The notes under the pieces were generated by a model. The model was not told where the DNA came from. It saw nothing but the letters and a program-made list of their open reading frames with translations, and ran no database searches. A stretch of DNA of 64,000 nt from Pseudomonas mosselii (GTDB lineage: Bacteria; Pseudomonadota; Gammaproteobacteria; Pseudomonadales; Pseudomonadaceae). The translations under genes were made by a program, and so were the position numbers. Positions 24,837-33,042 of the stretch are shown one piece after another. How positions within the stretch are numbered: the stretch's first letter is position 1; every line of letters begins with the position of its first letter. The stretch is taken from contig NZ_VAUO01000004.1 of the NCBI RefSeq assembly GCF_005796105.1, forward strand, positions 62,001-126,000. Direction: 5' to 3'.

Positions 24837-24854
24837 ATGTAGGTCGTCCTACAT
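24837..24854. promoter_or_regulatory. Palindromic operator-like site
   Basis: ATGTAGG-TCGT-CCTACAT is a perfect 7-bp inverted repeat with a 4-base spacer. It lies 126 bases upstream of the chemoreceptor start and beyond the 3' end of the SDR gene. The 270-base gap (24712-24981) holds no gene. Confidence 0.4.
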
Positions 24855-24981
24855 ACCGGAAGAACGCTTGGGCACGCACGTCCTGTGCATAAGCGACATT
24901 GATCCGAATACCCAGCATGCCTGGGCGCAATGCTCAAGCGCCGCAACAAGGGCTACTTCGCTTAATGCAGCCCAGGCAGCC

Positions 24982-25743
24982 TCAGATCGCCAGCGCGCCA
25001 CCGTCGACGGTCAGGCTATGCCCCGTGGTGAAGGCAGCACCGTCGCTGCACAGATACAACACAGCGCTGGCGATTTCCTCGACCTTGCCGATGCGCCCGA
25101 CCGGGTGCATCGCCGCCGCGAATTCGGCCTTGCGCGGGTCAGCCTCGTAGGCGCGGCGGAACATGTCGGTGTCGATCACCGCCGGACACACGGCGTTGAC
25201 CCGAATACCCTTCTTGGCATATTCAATGGCCGCCGACTTGGTCAGGCCGATCACTGCATGTTTGGAGGCGGCGTAGATGCTCATCTTGGGCGCTGCCGAC
25301 AAGCCCGCCACAGACGCGGTGTTGACGATCGCGCCGCCGCCTTGGGCCACCATCAGCGGCAATTGGTACTTCATGCACAGCCACACGCCCTTGACGTTGA
25401 CCCCCATGATGGCGTCGAACTGCGCTTCACTCCCCTCGGCCAGGCGCCCCTGCTCGATCTCGATGCCCGCGTTGTTGAACGCATAGTCCAGGCGACCATA
25501 CGTCTCGATGACCTGCGCGTGTAACTGGCGCACGTCGCTGTCCTGGGTGACGTCGCAGGCCACGAACAGCGCCTGGCCACCGGCCTCACGGATCAGCGCC
25601 ACGCAGGCTTCGCCACCGGCCGCGTCACGGTCGGCCACCACCACCTTCAGGCCAACGCCTGCGAATGCCAGGGCCGTCGCCCGGCCAATACCGGCTGCGC
25701 CACCGGTGACCAGGGCAACCTGGCCAGAGAAAGTCATGCTCAT
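24982..25743 (-). CDS. Short-chain dehydrogenase/reductase
   Basis: 253 residues of the classical SDR family. The NAD(P)-binding TGGAAGIG is at 13-20, NNAG at 90-93, and the catalytic Ser-Tyr-Lys set at S144, Y157 and K161 (YAASK). The acidic D38 after the second strand (VVVADRD) favours NAD over NADP. Substrate unknown. The ATG at 25743 is selected because AGGAG is 6 bases before it; GTG 25746 and ATG 25737 are alternatives. It is divergent from the reductase gene at 25920. Confidence 0.87.
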   Translation of the reverse strand: MSMTFSGQVALVTGGAAGIGRATALAFAGVGLKVVVADRDAAGGEACVALIREAGGQALFVACDVTQDSDVRQLHAQVIETYGRLDYAFNNAGIEIEQGRLAEGSEAQFDAIMGVNVKGVWLCMKYQLPLMVAQGGGAIVNTASVAGLSAAPKMSIYAASKHAVIGLTKSAAIEYAKKGIRVNAVCPAVIDTDMFRRAYEADPRKAEFAAAMHPVGRIGKVEEIASAVLYLCSDGAAFTTGHSLTVDGGALAI

Positions 25744-25919
25744 CACGGGCTCCTGCTGTGGACTGTCGGATCGAGGCTGAGTCTAGTCAGGCGCCTCTCG
25801 AGCTGGGCAGCATCATCAGGGTTGCGGTTAGACTACTATCGTTTGCGGTGATCTTGCGTGACGCAGCCCATCAGTAAGGTCGATCATCACCGCCCATGCT
25901 TTGTTCAGGAGCCTCCAGC

Positions 25920-26921
25920 ATGTCCTACAGCAACCGACGTTTTCTGCTCGCCAAGCGCCCGGTGGGCGCGGTACGCCGCGACGATTTCAGCTACGAACAG
26001 GTGCCTGCCACCGAGCCCGGCGCAGGCCAGGTGCTGGTGAAGAACCTGTACCTGTCCCTGGACCCCGCCATGCGCGGCTGGATGAACGAAGGTAAGTCGT
26101 ACATACCGCCAGTGGGCCTTGGCCAGGTCATGCGCGCACTCGGCGTCGGCGAGGTGATCGCCTCGAACCACCCTGACTACGCGCCCGGCGACCACGTCGG
26201 CGGCGCCCTCGGGGTGCAGGACTATTTCACTGGCGAGCCCCAGGGGCTGCACAAGATCGACCCACGCCTGGCGCCCCTGCCGCGCTACCTGTCCGCCCTG
26301 GGTATGACCGGCATGACCGCCTACTTCGCCCTGCTTGACGTCGGCCAGCCCAAGGCCGGTGACACCGTGGTGCTGTCCGGCGCCGCAGGCGCGGTCGGCA
26401 GCATCGCCGGGCAAATCGCCAAGATCAAAGGCTGCCGCGTCGTCGGTATCGCGGGGGGCGCACAGAAGTGCCAATACCTGATCGATGAACTGGGCTTCGA
26501 CGGGGTCATCGACTACAAGGCCGAGGACGTGCTGGTCGGCCTCAAGCGCGAATGTCCCAATGGCGTGGACGTGTACTTCGACAACGTCGGCGGCGAGATT
26601 CTGGATGCGGTACTGTCACGCCTGAACTTCAAGGCGCGCGTGGTGATCTGCGGCGCCATCAGCCAGTACAACAACAAAGAAGCAGTCAAAGGCCCTGCCA
26701 ATTACCTGGCGCTGCTGGTCAACCGTGCGCGCATGGAAGGCTTCGTGGTGATGGACTACGCCAAGGAGTACGGCAAGGCCGCACAAGAAATCGCCGGCTG
26801 GCTGGCCAGTGGCAAGCTCAAGAGCAAGGAAGATGTGGTGGAGGGGCTGGAAACCTTCCCCGAAACGCTGCTCAAGCTGTTCAGTGGTGAAAACTTCGGC
26901 AAGCTGGTGCTCAAGGTGTGA
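25920..26921 (+). CDS. NADP-dependent oxidoreductase (MDR / leukotriene B4 dehydrogenase-like)
   Basis: 333 residues of the zinc-free medium-chain reductase family (YncB/PTGR-like), which reduce alpha,beta-unsaturated carbonyls with NADPH. Visible features are the N-terminal KNLYLSLDPAMRGWM, the nucleotide-binding GAAGAVGSIAGQIAK and FDNVGGEILD. No zinc-ligand cysteines of alcohol dehydrogenases are present. ATG 25920 follows AGGAGCCTCC. The 176-base gap to the SDR gene probably contains both promoters. Confidence 0.88.
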   Translation: MSYSNRRFLLAKRPVGAVRRDDFSYEQVPATEPGAGQVLVKNLYLSLDPAMRGWMNEGKSYIPPVGLGQVMRALGVGEVIASNHPDYAPGDHVGGALGVQDYFTGEPQGLHKIDPRLAPLPRYLSALGMTGMTAYFALLDVGQPKAGDTVVLSGAAGAVGSIAGQIAKIKGCRVVGIAGGAQKCQYLIDELGFDGVIDYKAEDVLVGLKRECPNGVDVYFDNVGGEILDAVLSRLNFKARVVICGAISQYNNKEAVKGPANYLALLVNRARMEGFVVMDYAKEYGKAAQEIAGWLASGKLKSKEDVVEGLETFPETLLKLFSGENFGKLVLKV

Positions 26922-26986
26922 AACCCGTACCGAGGTACGCCGGCACCCTAGCGCGGGTGCCGACCTGAGCCGCGGTCAGCGCAGGC

Positions 26987-27688
26987 TCAGCCGCGAATTT
27001 CGGCGACCACCGCCGCCAGTGCTTGGGCAGGATCCGCCGCCTGGCTGATCGGGCGACCGATTACCAGGTAGTCGGAGCCAGCATCCAGCGCCTGGCGCGG
27101 GGTGAGGATACGGCGCTGGTCGTCCTGGGCACTGCCCGCCGGGCGGATGCCGGGAGTCACCAATTGCAGGGACGGATGCGCAGCCTTGAGCGCCGGAGCT
27201 TCCAGGGCCGAGCACACCAGACCGTCCATGCCGGCCTTCTGCGCCAGCGCCGCCAGGCGCAGCACCTGCTCCTGCGGGTCGACGTCCAGGCCGATGCCAG
27301 CCAGGTCCTCGCGCTCCATGCTGGTGAGTACGGTCACGCCAATCAACAGAGGCTGTGGACCGCTGCGCTTGGCCAGCTCTTCACGGCAGGCCGACATCAT
27401 GCGCAAGCCGCCCGAGCAGTGTACGTTGACCATCCACACGCCCATTTCAGCGGCAGCCTTGACGGCCATCGCGGTGGTGTTAGGAATGTCATGGAATTTC
27501 AGGTCGAGGAACACCTCGAAGCCCTTGGCGCACAGCGTCTCGACGATCCCGGAGGCGCTGCTGGTGAACAGCTCCTTGCCGACTTTCACCCGGCACAGCG
27601 CGGGATCGAGTTGGTCGGCCAGCTTCAGGGCGGCGTCACGGGTGGGGAAATCCAGGGCGACGATCAGGGGCGTCTGGCAGGCGGACAT
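26987..27688 (-). CDS. pyrF: Orotidine 5'-phosphate decarboxylase
   Basis: 233 residues; decarboxylates OMP to UMP, the last step of de novo pyrimidine synthesis. The catalytic tetrad signature [10 protein letters not shown] is intact (D62, K64, D67). The N-terminal [10 protein letters not shown] and phosphate-binding GIRPAG and VIGRPI are also present. ATG 27688 (MSACQTP) is the family start; the extra upstream frame lacks conservation. The gene appears monocistronic. Confidence 0.96.
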   Translation of the reverse strand: MSACQTPLIVALDFPTRDAALKLADQLDPALCRVKVGKELFTSSASGIVETLCAKGFEVFLDLKFHDIPNTTAMAVKAAAEMGVWMVNVHCSGGLRMMSACREELAKRSGPQPLLIGVTVLTSMEREDLAGIGLDVDPQEQVLRLAALAQKAGMDGLVCSALEAPALKAAHPSLQLVTPGIRPAGSAQDDQRRILTPRQALDAGSDYLVIGRPISQAADPAQALAAVVAEIRG

Positions 27689-27872
27689 GGGCAGCGGTCT
27701 CTTGGCAAGTCTTGAACGGCGCGCATTGTAAACGAAGTGGCGCAGGCTTTGGGGGCCGTGGGTCACGAGAATTGGCTGGGCCAGTGGCCACTTCTATAAT
27801 GGAACCATCCCGCGCAGGCATGGCTCGAATGTCATGAAAGCGCCGCCCTACATGCTCTGCAGGAGAACTTCG

Positions 27873-28040
27873 ATGCCGTGGTATGCCTGGTTGATACTGT
27901 TGGTTGCCCTCGGCTCCATCGTCGGCGGCTTGATGATGCTGCGTGATACGGCCAAGAAACTACCGTTGACCGAGGAGCAGTTGCGCAAGGTGCATGAGCG
28001 CAATGCCGAGGCCGATGCCAAGGATGCGCAGGATCGATAA
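27873..28040 (+). CDS. DUF2897 family small membrane protein
   Basis: 55 residues: MPWYAWLILLVALGSIVGG forms one N-terminal membrane helix, followed by a charged helical tail ending KDAQDR. This matches, from memory, the small DUF2897 family of gammaproteobacteria, of unknown function. AGGAG at 27861-27865 sets ATG 27873 as the start rather than the upstream in-frame codons. Confidence 0.8.
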   Translation: MPWYAWLILLVALGSIVGGLMMLRDTAKKLPLTEEQLRKVHERNAEADAKDAQDR

Positions 28041-28066
28041 GGTTTGCGTGACGGCAAAACGTGAAA

Positions 28067-28089
28067 CCGGTTGGCACGAGGCCAACCGG
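28067..28089. terminator. Hairpin between convergent DUF2897 and comEA-like genes
   Basis: ccggttggc and gccaaccgg (9 bp, perfect) flank a 5-base loop. It lies 26 bases after the stop at 28040 (+) and 26 before the stop at 28115 (-). Confidence 0.55.
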
Positions 28090-28114
28090 CAAGCACATCA
28101 TACAGCCGTGTGTA

Positions 28115-28447
28115 TCACTTCACTTCAAGCTTGCCGCGGTTGCGCTCAAGCAGGGCCTTGCCAATGCCCTTGATCTCCAGCAGCTCATCCACCGAACCGA
28201 AAGGCCCATTGGCTTCGCGATAAGCGACGATGGCTTCGGCTTTGGCTTTACCGATGCCGTTGAGCTCTTTTTGTAGCGTCGCGGCGTCTGCATCGTTGAG
28301 GTCGATCAACCGCTGTTGAACCTGCGGCATAGCCGGTGCGACCTGCTCGGTAGGCGGCGTCAATGCCGTGGCGGGCGCCGCGGCAACCGAAAGGGACAGA
28401 CACGAGAAGAGCGGCAGCAGCAGATAGCTCAGTACGGTGTTTCGCAT
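28115..28447 (-). CDS. ComEA-like helix-hairpin-helix protein
   Basis: 110 residues with a Sec signal peptide (about 1-23, ending VAAA), a Pro/Thr-rich linker, and a C-terminal double helix-hairpin-helix DNA-binding domain (LIDLNDADAATLQKELNGIG and ELLEIKGIGKALLERNRGKL). ComEA proteins bind incoming DNA in the periplasm during natural transformation; short forms like this are widespread in pseudomonads. ATG 28447 has AAGGAG upstream. It is the last core gene before the polysaccharide locus. Confidence 0.88.
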   Translation of the reverse strand: MRNTVLSYLLLPLFSCLSLSVAAAPATALTPPTEQVAPAMPQVQQRLIDLNDADAATLQKELNGIGKAKAEAIVAYREANGPFGSVDELLEIKGIGKALLERNRGKLEVK

Positions 28448-28623
28448 GGTGAACTCCTTGATCGATGATAAAGATTGCAGCGTTCCGTGGCTGCACGTGA
28501 ACCCTATACCTTCGGATCTCAGAATCAACACCAAACGGCCAAACGCAGTGTTACCAGATCATACTTTCCCTTCACGACCCCCGCCGCGGGCCGCTCTGGG
28601 TCAATCAGGCAATATGTAAGCAA

Positions 28624-29862
28624 TCATTCAGCAGTACGTGCCGCCACTACGCCTTCGAGCAGCTTCTCCATCTTGCCCCGGCATTTCTGTGCGTTGAAGT
28701 GTGCTCGCACATGGGCTGCACCGCGCTCTCCCATGTGCTGGCGCCGCTGTTCATCCTGCAACAGATCGGCAAGCAAGCTTGCCATTTGCCCTGCGTCACT
28801 CGGCGCGCACACGACACCGGCCTGCGCGCCCAGCACGATCTGCGCCGCCTCGCCCTGCACGCCGCACAATACCGCCCTGCCGCAGGCCATGTAGTCGAGC
28901 AACTTGGTGGGGATGGCCCCACGAAACAGCGGAATATCCTGCAAGGTCACCACACATAGGTCCGCAGCGCAGATACACTCACGTACCGAACGCTTGGCCA
29001 CCGGCTCCCAGAGTTCGACGTTGGAAACCCCCGATTCGGCGATACGCCGCTGGATATCGGTGCGCTTCATGCCGTCACCGACCAGCAGATAAAGCACATC
29101 TTCATGGTCATGCAACTGGGCAGCATCAAGCAGCACATCCAAATTGTTCGCCTCGCCCATCGCCCCCATGTACAAGACGATCTTGCGATTTTGCCAGCCA
29201 TGGCGCGCGCGCAAGCGCTCACCGGCCTCGGGATCGGGGTAGAGCATTTGCCCATCGACCCCACAGGTAATGACTTCGAGCCTCTCTGCGGGCCAGCCGC
29301 GGCGTACGATGTCGTCATGTATGCCTTGGGTCAGGGTGACGATACGTTGCGCCTGATCATAGAGCAGCCGCTCCATCCAGCTCATGATCGCAATCAGTTG
29401 CCGATTGCGCAGAATCCCCATTTGTACCGCCGACTCAGGCCACAGGTCGCGCACCTCGAATACCAGCGGGATTCGACGTATCTTGCACACCAGCCAGACT
29501 GTGAACATAGGAAATATCGGCGGCGAGGAAGCCAGCACCACATCAGGTTTTTCGATGCGCCACAGCCCCAGAGGAGCAGTCAGCGAAAAAGACAGGAAAC
29601 TGCATAACCTCCCCAGGTAACTACGGTGTAGTTGGGAGTAGGTATAGGTACGAACGACCTCCACCGCACCATCACGCTCCCGTCGTATCAGGCGACGGTA
29701 CCAAGGGAGCTTGGGCTGTTCGGCACGCATGTAGCCGGTTTCACCGGACACGACACTTACGGCGTGACCTCGCTCTGCCAGATACTGCGTCAACTCATAA
29801 ACCAGCGAATGGCCCGGTGCGCAGTGCCCCTGATAATACTGGTAAACCACCGCGATCTTCAT
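28624..29862 (-). CDS. Glycosyltransferase family 4, WbuB-like
   Basis: 412 residues, GT-B fold, cytoplasmic. N-terminal MKIAVVYQYYQGHCAPGHSL, a central acceptor region (VFEVRDLWPESAVQMGIL) and the donor-binding C-domain (LYMGAMGEANNLDVLLDAA, then IPTKLLDYMACGRAVL) match the WbuB group, reported to transfer L-FucNAc or L-QuiNAc. FnlA/FnlC-type enzymes in this locus would supply such a donor. It overlaps the preceding glycosyltransferase by 4 bases (ATGA), so the two are translationally coupled. It is the final gene of the locus transcript. Confidence 0.85.
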   Translation of the reverse strand: MKIAVVYQYYQGHCAPGHSLVYELTQYLAERGHAVSVVSGETGYMRAEQPKLPWYRRLIRRERDGAVEVVRTYTYSQLHRSYLGRLCSFLSFSLTAPLGLWRIEKPDVVLASSPPIFPMFTVWLVCKIRRIPLVFEVRDLWPESAVQMGILRNRQLIAIMSWMERLLYDQAQRIVTLTQGIHDDIVRRGWPAERLEVITCGVDGQMLYPDPEAGERLRARHGWQNRKIVLYMGAMGEANNLDVLLDAAQLHDHEDVLYLLVGDGMKRTDIQRRIAESGVSNVELWEPVAKRSVRECICAADLCVVTLQDIPLFRGAIPTKLLDYMACGRAVLCGVQGEAAQIVLGAQAGVVCAPSDAGQMASLLADLLQDEQRRQHMGERGAAHVRAHFNAQKCRGKMEKLLEGVVAARTAE

Positions 29863-31100
29863 TTCAGCCCCTCGTAGATCTGCTTGAGTCGTTCACCTTC
29901 ATGCTGCCAGCTCAAGGCATCACGGACGGCCATAAGCTGCTCGCGCCAAGCCAGCAGACGCGAACGATCAGCGAACATTTCCTCGATCGCACGTGCGATC
30001 TGCTGCGCGGTAGCCAACTCACATACATGACCGATCGCGTTGCCTGCTACGAGCCTGCGTAGTTCGGGCAGGTCACTTGCCAGGATCGGCAAACCTGCCG
30101 CGATGAACTCGAACAGCTTGTTGGGCGTGCAGTAGTAGTTGTTCAGGCAGATCGCCTGATAGGGAATGACCCCGGCATCGGCACTGGCGGTGATCTCGAG
30201 CAGCTGATGCTGTGGCACTGCAGGATGATAGTGCACCCTGTTCTGTACACCCAGGCGGATAGCCAGTCGCTGCAGGCTATCGCCCAAGGCGCCTTCGCCC
30301 AGCATCACCAGATGTACATCGGACGACCTGAGCAGTGCCATGGCTTTCGTCAGGTTTTCCAGGTTACGGCCTGCCGAGAATCCCCCCTGGAACAGCAGCA
30401 GCAGGTGATCTTCAGGAATGCTGAAATACTGATGCAGGTACCTAGAGCGTGGCGCTAGTGGCATTACTCGCTCGGCGTTGTGGATGACCGAGACTTGTGG
30501 CAGGTCATAGCGCGCTTGCAACTCACCCGCAATCGAGGGATTGACGGTGATCACACGTTCGCAGGCATGAATATGCCGGCGCTCGACATTCGCCCAGGCA
30601 CGCTGCTGCCAGCGCGCGAATTCCTGCTCGCTGAAGAGTTCGTGGCTGTCATACACCAGAGACGCGCCAAACTCCTGAGCCAGCGTGCGGCCGACCGCAA
30701 GCATCGGCAAATCGTGGGCAACGACCACCTGGGCCGGATAACGACGGCCATCGGCGAGGAACAAATTCAGGTAAAATCGCTCCTGGTCGACCACCCAACG
30801 CCAAGCGATCGACTTGAGCAAACGCATGAGGTAGCCGTTCATCGGCAGCCAGCGCCGTACCTGGCGATAAGCATGCAGCACGCGACTTTCTCGACGCGCC
30901 GAGCACTCCTTGTCTGCGCCGATGCGCACCACACGGCAATCCTCTCCCGCAGCAGGCCGGTCCAGTGGCATCGCCAGGATGACGACCTGCCAACCCGCCT
31001 CCTGCAAGCTGTCGGCTTGCAGGAGGATGCGCCGATCGATCTGACGATCATTGCTCAACATCAGAATCCGCCCGGCGGCGGAGGCGACTTCAGACCCCAC
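29859..31100 (-). CDS. Glycosyltransferase (GT4-like)
   Basis: 413 residues, GT-B fold. N-terminal RILMLSNDRQIDRRILLQA; the C-domain has LLFQGGFSAGRNLENL and the donor-site NKLFEFIAAGLPILASDLPEL. It is clearly paralogous to the enzyme at 37229-38602 (shared pattern NxYYCTPNKLFEFI). GTG 31100 is used because the next Met (31061) would cut into the first beta strand; it overlaps the asnB-like gene by 11 bases. Donor and acceptor sugars are unknown. Confidence 0.82.
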   Translation of the reverse strand: MGSEVASAAGRILMLSNDRQIDRRILLQADSLQEAGWQVVILAMPLDRPAAGEDCRVVRIGADKECSARRESRVLHAYRQVRRWLPMNGYLMRLLKSIAWRWVVDQERFYLNLFLADGRRYPAQVVVAHDLPMLAVGRTLAQEFGASLVYDSHELFSEQEFARWQQRAWANVERRHIHACERVITVNPSIAGELQARYDLPQVSVIHNAERVMPLAPRSRYLHQYFSIPEDHLLLLFQGGFSAGRNLENLTKAMALLRSSDVHLVMLGEGALGDSLQRLAIRLGVQNRVHYHPAVPQHQLLEITASADAGVIPYQAICLNNYYCTPNKLFEFIAAGLPILASDLPELRRLVAGNAIGHVCELATAQQIARAIEEMFADRSRLLAWREQLMAVRDALSWQHEGERLKQIYEGLK

Positions 31101-33018
31101 TTGGTTTCAGGTCCCGGTCGATAAAGATGCGATGCCACAACTCCAGGCTGAGCAGACCCCAGACTACACGTCCGAACTCACGCTCATTGCCCAGCATCTT
31201 CTCCACTACATCGAGATTGTACAGGCCACGCTGGCGTGCCTTTTCAGAGAGCAAGGTGTCGCGTACGAATTCCCGCGCCGGACCTTTGGTCCATTGAGTC
31301 AACGGGGTGGGGAAGCCCATCTTGTCCTTGCGCTCAAAGACGTTGCTCGGCAAGGCATGGCGGACGGACTCCTTGAACAGGTGCTTCATTCGGCCACCGG
31401 CGAACTTGATGTTCGGTGGAATGGTCGCCATGAACTCGACGATACGGTGATCGAGCAACGGAACACGCGACTCGATGGAGGCGGCCATGCTGGTACGATC
31501 CTCGACATGCAGCAGGGCTGGCAGTGAGCCCTTGAGGTCGAAGTAGGTCATCTGGTTGACCAGCGAATGCAGCTCATCGCGATTGAAAATGCGCTGGAAC
31601 GACTCGAACGGCGAATAGCTGCCCGCTCCGCGAAGCACATCCTGATTGAACAGTTGGCTCATGCCATCGCTGCGGTCGATCAGGCTGAAGTAGCGCTGGT
31701 CGTGGGGCCCGAACAGGCCGTTCTTCCACAAGCCTTGCAACATCGGTTGATAGGTTGCAAGCAGCGGCAAGTTCGGCACGATGGACTCGAGCGAAACGGC
31801 ATAACGACGCTGGTTCGCGGTCTGGTAGATCGCTCCAGAAAGACACTTTTCCAGATAGGCCGCCATGTAGCGGGCGTAGCCGACGAACAGTTCATCACCG
31901 CCCTGCCCACCCATGACTACCTTGACATGCTGACTTGCCAACTGCGAAACGTAATACTGGGGGATGACACCCGGCCCGGCCAGTGGCTCATCCATGTAAT
32001 ACATGAGCCGAGGCAGTACATCCGGCAACTCATGCCCGGCCGGAATGTAGATCTCGTTGTAGGCGGTGCCAGCAAACGCTGACACCTCCTTGGCATAGCC
32101 CGTCTCATCGAACTGGGGGCCTTCGTTGAAGGCTCCGGTGAAAGTCTGCAACCGCTCGCCACCGAGCATCCGCGAAGCCAGGCACACCACCGCACTCGAA
32201 TCGAGCCCACCGGACAGGTGCGCCCCCAGCGGTACATCCGAACGCATGTGCAGGTTGATGGAGTCGTCGATCAGGCCGGCCAAGGTATCGATGAAGTAGC
32301 GTTCGTCGTGCTCCTCATCAATGTTGTAGTGCAGGTCCCAATACTGGCGCACTTCAAACTTCAGGGTATTGCCGACATATGTCGCCGACAGGCAATGACC
32401 CGGTTCGAGTTTCTGGATGCCTTTGAACAAGGTCTTGTCATCCAGGCAGAACTGGAACGTCAGGTAGTCCTGCAACCCGTTCGCGCAAGACTGCGCCGCC
32501 ACCGAATCGTCAGCCAGAATCGCCTTGATTTCGGAGGCAAACAGCAGGCGCTGGCCGTTGAAGTGGTAATAGAACGGCTTGATACCAATGCGGTCGCGGG
32601 CACAGAAGAGCTTCTGCTCATGGTTGTCCCAAATGGCGAAGGCAAACATGCCGACCAGTCGATCGACAAAGGCTTCACCCCACTCGCGATAGGCATACAA
32701 CAGCACTTCGGTATCCGAATAGCTGTGTATCGGGTGCCCCTTGCCAATCAACTCCCGGCGCAGTTCCAGGTAGTTGTAAATGGCGCCATTGAAAACCACG
32801 ACGAAACGACCATCCTCGGTCACCATCGGCTGCTTTCCATGCTCGGGGTCGATAATGGCCAGACGGACATGACCAAGCCCCATAGGCCGGCGCTTATCGA
32901 CCCAGACACCGTCGCCATCCGGGCCCCGGTGGCGGATGGCATTCATCATGTTTTTCAATGAGTGCTCGATCCCACCCACCTGACCGCTGGTCATCAGCAG
33001 CCCCACTACTCCGCACAT
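31090..33018 (-). CDS. Asparagine synthase-like glutamine amidotransferase
   Basis: 642 residues with the AsnB architecture. It has a class II glutaminase domain with the catalytic Cys2 exposed after Met removal (MCGVVG), RGPDGDG and NGAIYNY (77-83), then a synthetase domain with the PP-loop SGGLDSS (269-275). Homologues in surface-polysaccharide loci (WbpS group) are thought to amidate uronic acids rather than aspartate. Here WbpA/WbpE/WbpI-like enzymes imply a uronic acid, so a uronamide is a reasonable inference. It is 24 bases downstream of the epimerase-transglutaminase gene. Confidence 0.87.
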   Translation of the reverse strand: MCGVVGLLMTSGQVGGIEHSLKNMMNAIRHRGPDGDGVWVDKRRPMGLGHVRLAIIDPEHGKQPMVTEDGRFVVVFNGAIYNYLELRRELIGKGHPIHSYSDTEVLLYAYREWGEAFVDRLVGMFAFAIWDNHEQKLFCARDRIGIKPFYYHFNGQRLLFASEIKAILADDSVAAQSCANGLQDYLTFQFCLDDKTLFKGIQKLEPGHCLSATYVGNTLKFEVRQYWDLHYNIDEEHDERYFIDTLAGLIDDSINLHMRSDVPLGAHLSGGLDSSAVVCLASRMLGGERLQTFTGAFNEGPQFDETGYAKEVSAFAGTAYNEIYIPAGHELPDVLPRLMYYMDEPLAGPGVIPQYYVSQLASQHVKVVMGGQGGDELFVGYARYMAAYLEKCLSGAIYQTANQRRYAVSLESIVPNLPLLATYQPMLQGLWKNGLFGPHDQRYFSLIDRSDGMSQLFNQDVLRGAGSYSPFESFQRIFNRDELHSLVNQMTYFDLKGSLPALLHVEDRTSMAASIESRVPLLDHRIVEFMATIPPNIKFAGGRMKHLFKESVRHALPSNVFERKDKMGFPTPLTQWTKGPAREFVRDTLLSEKARQRGLYNLDVVEKMLGNEREFGRVVWGLLSLELWHRIFIDRDLKPSGV

Positions 33019-33042
33019 ACTCTATCTACCTATAGGGCTGAT

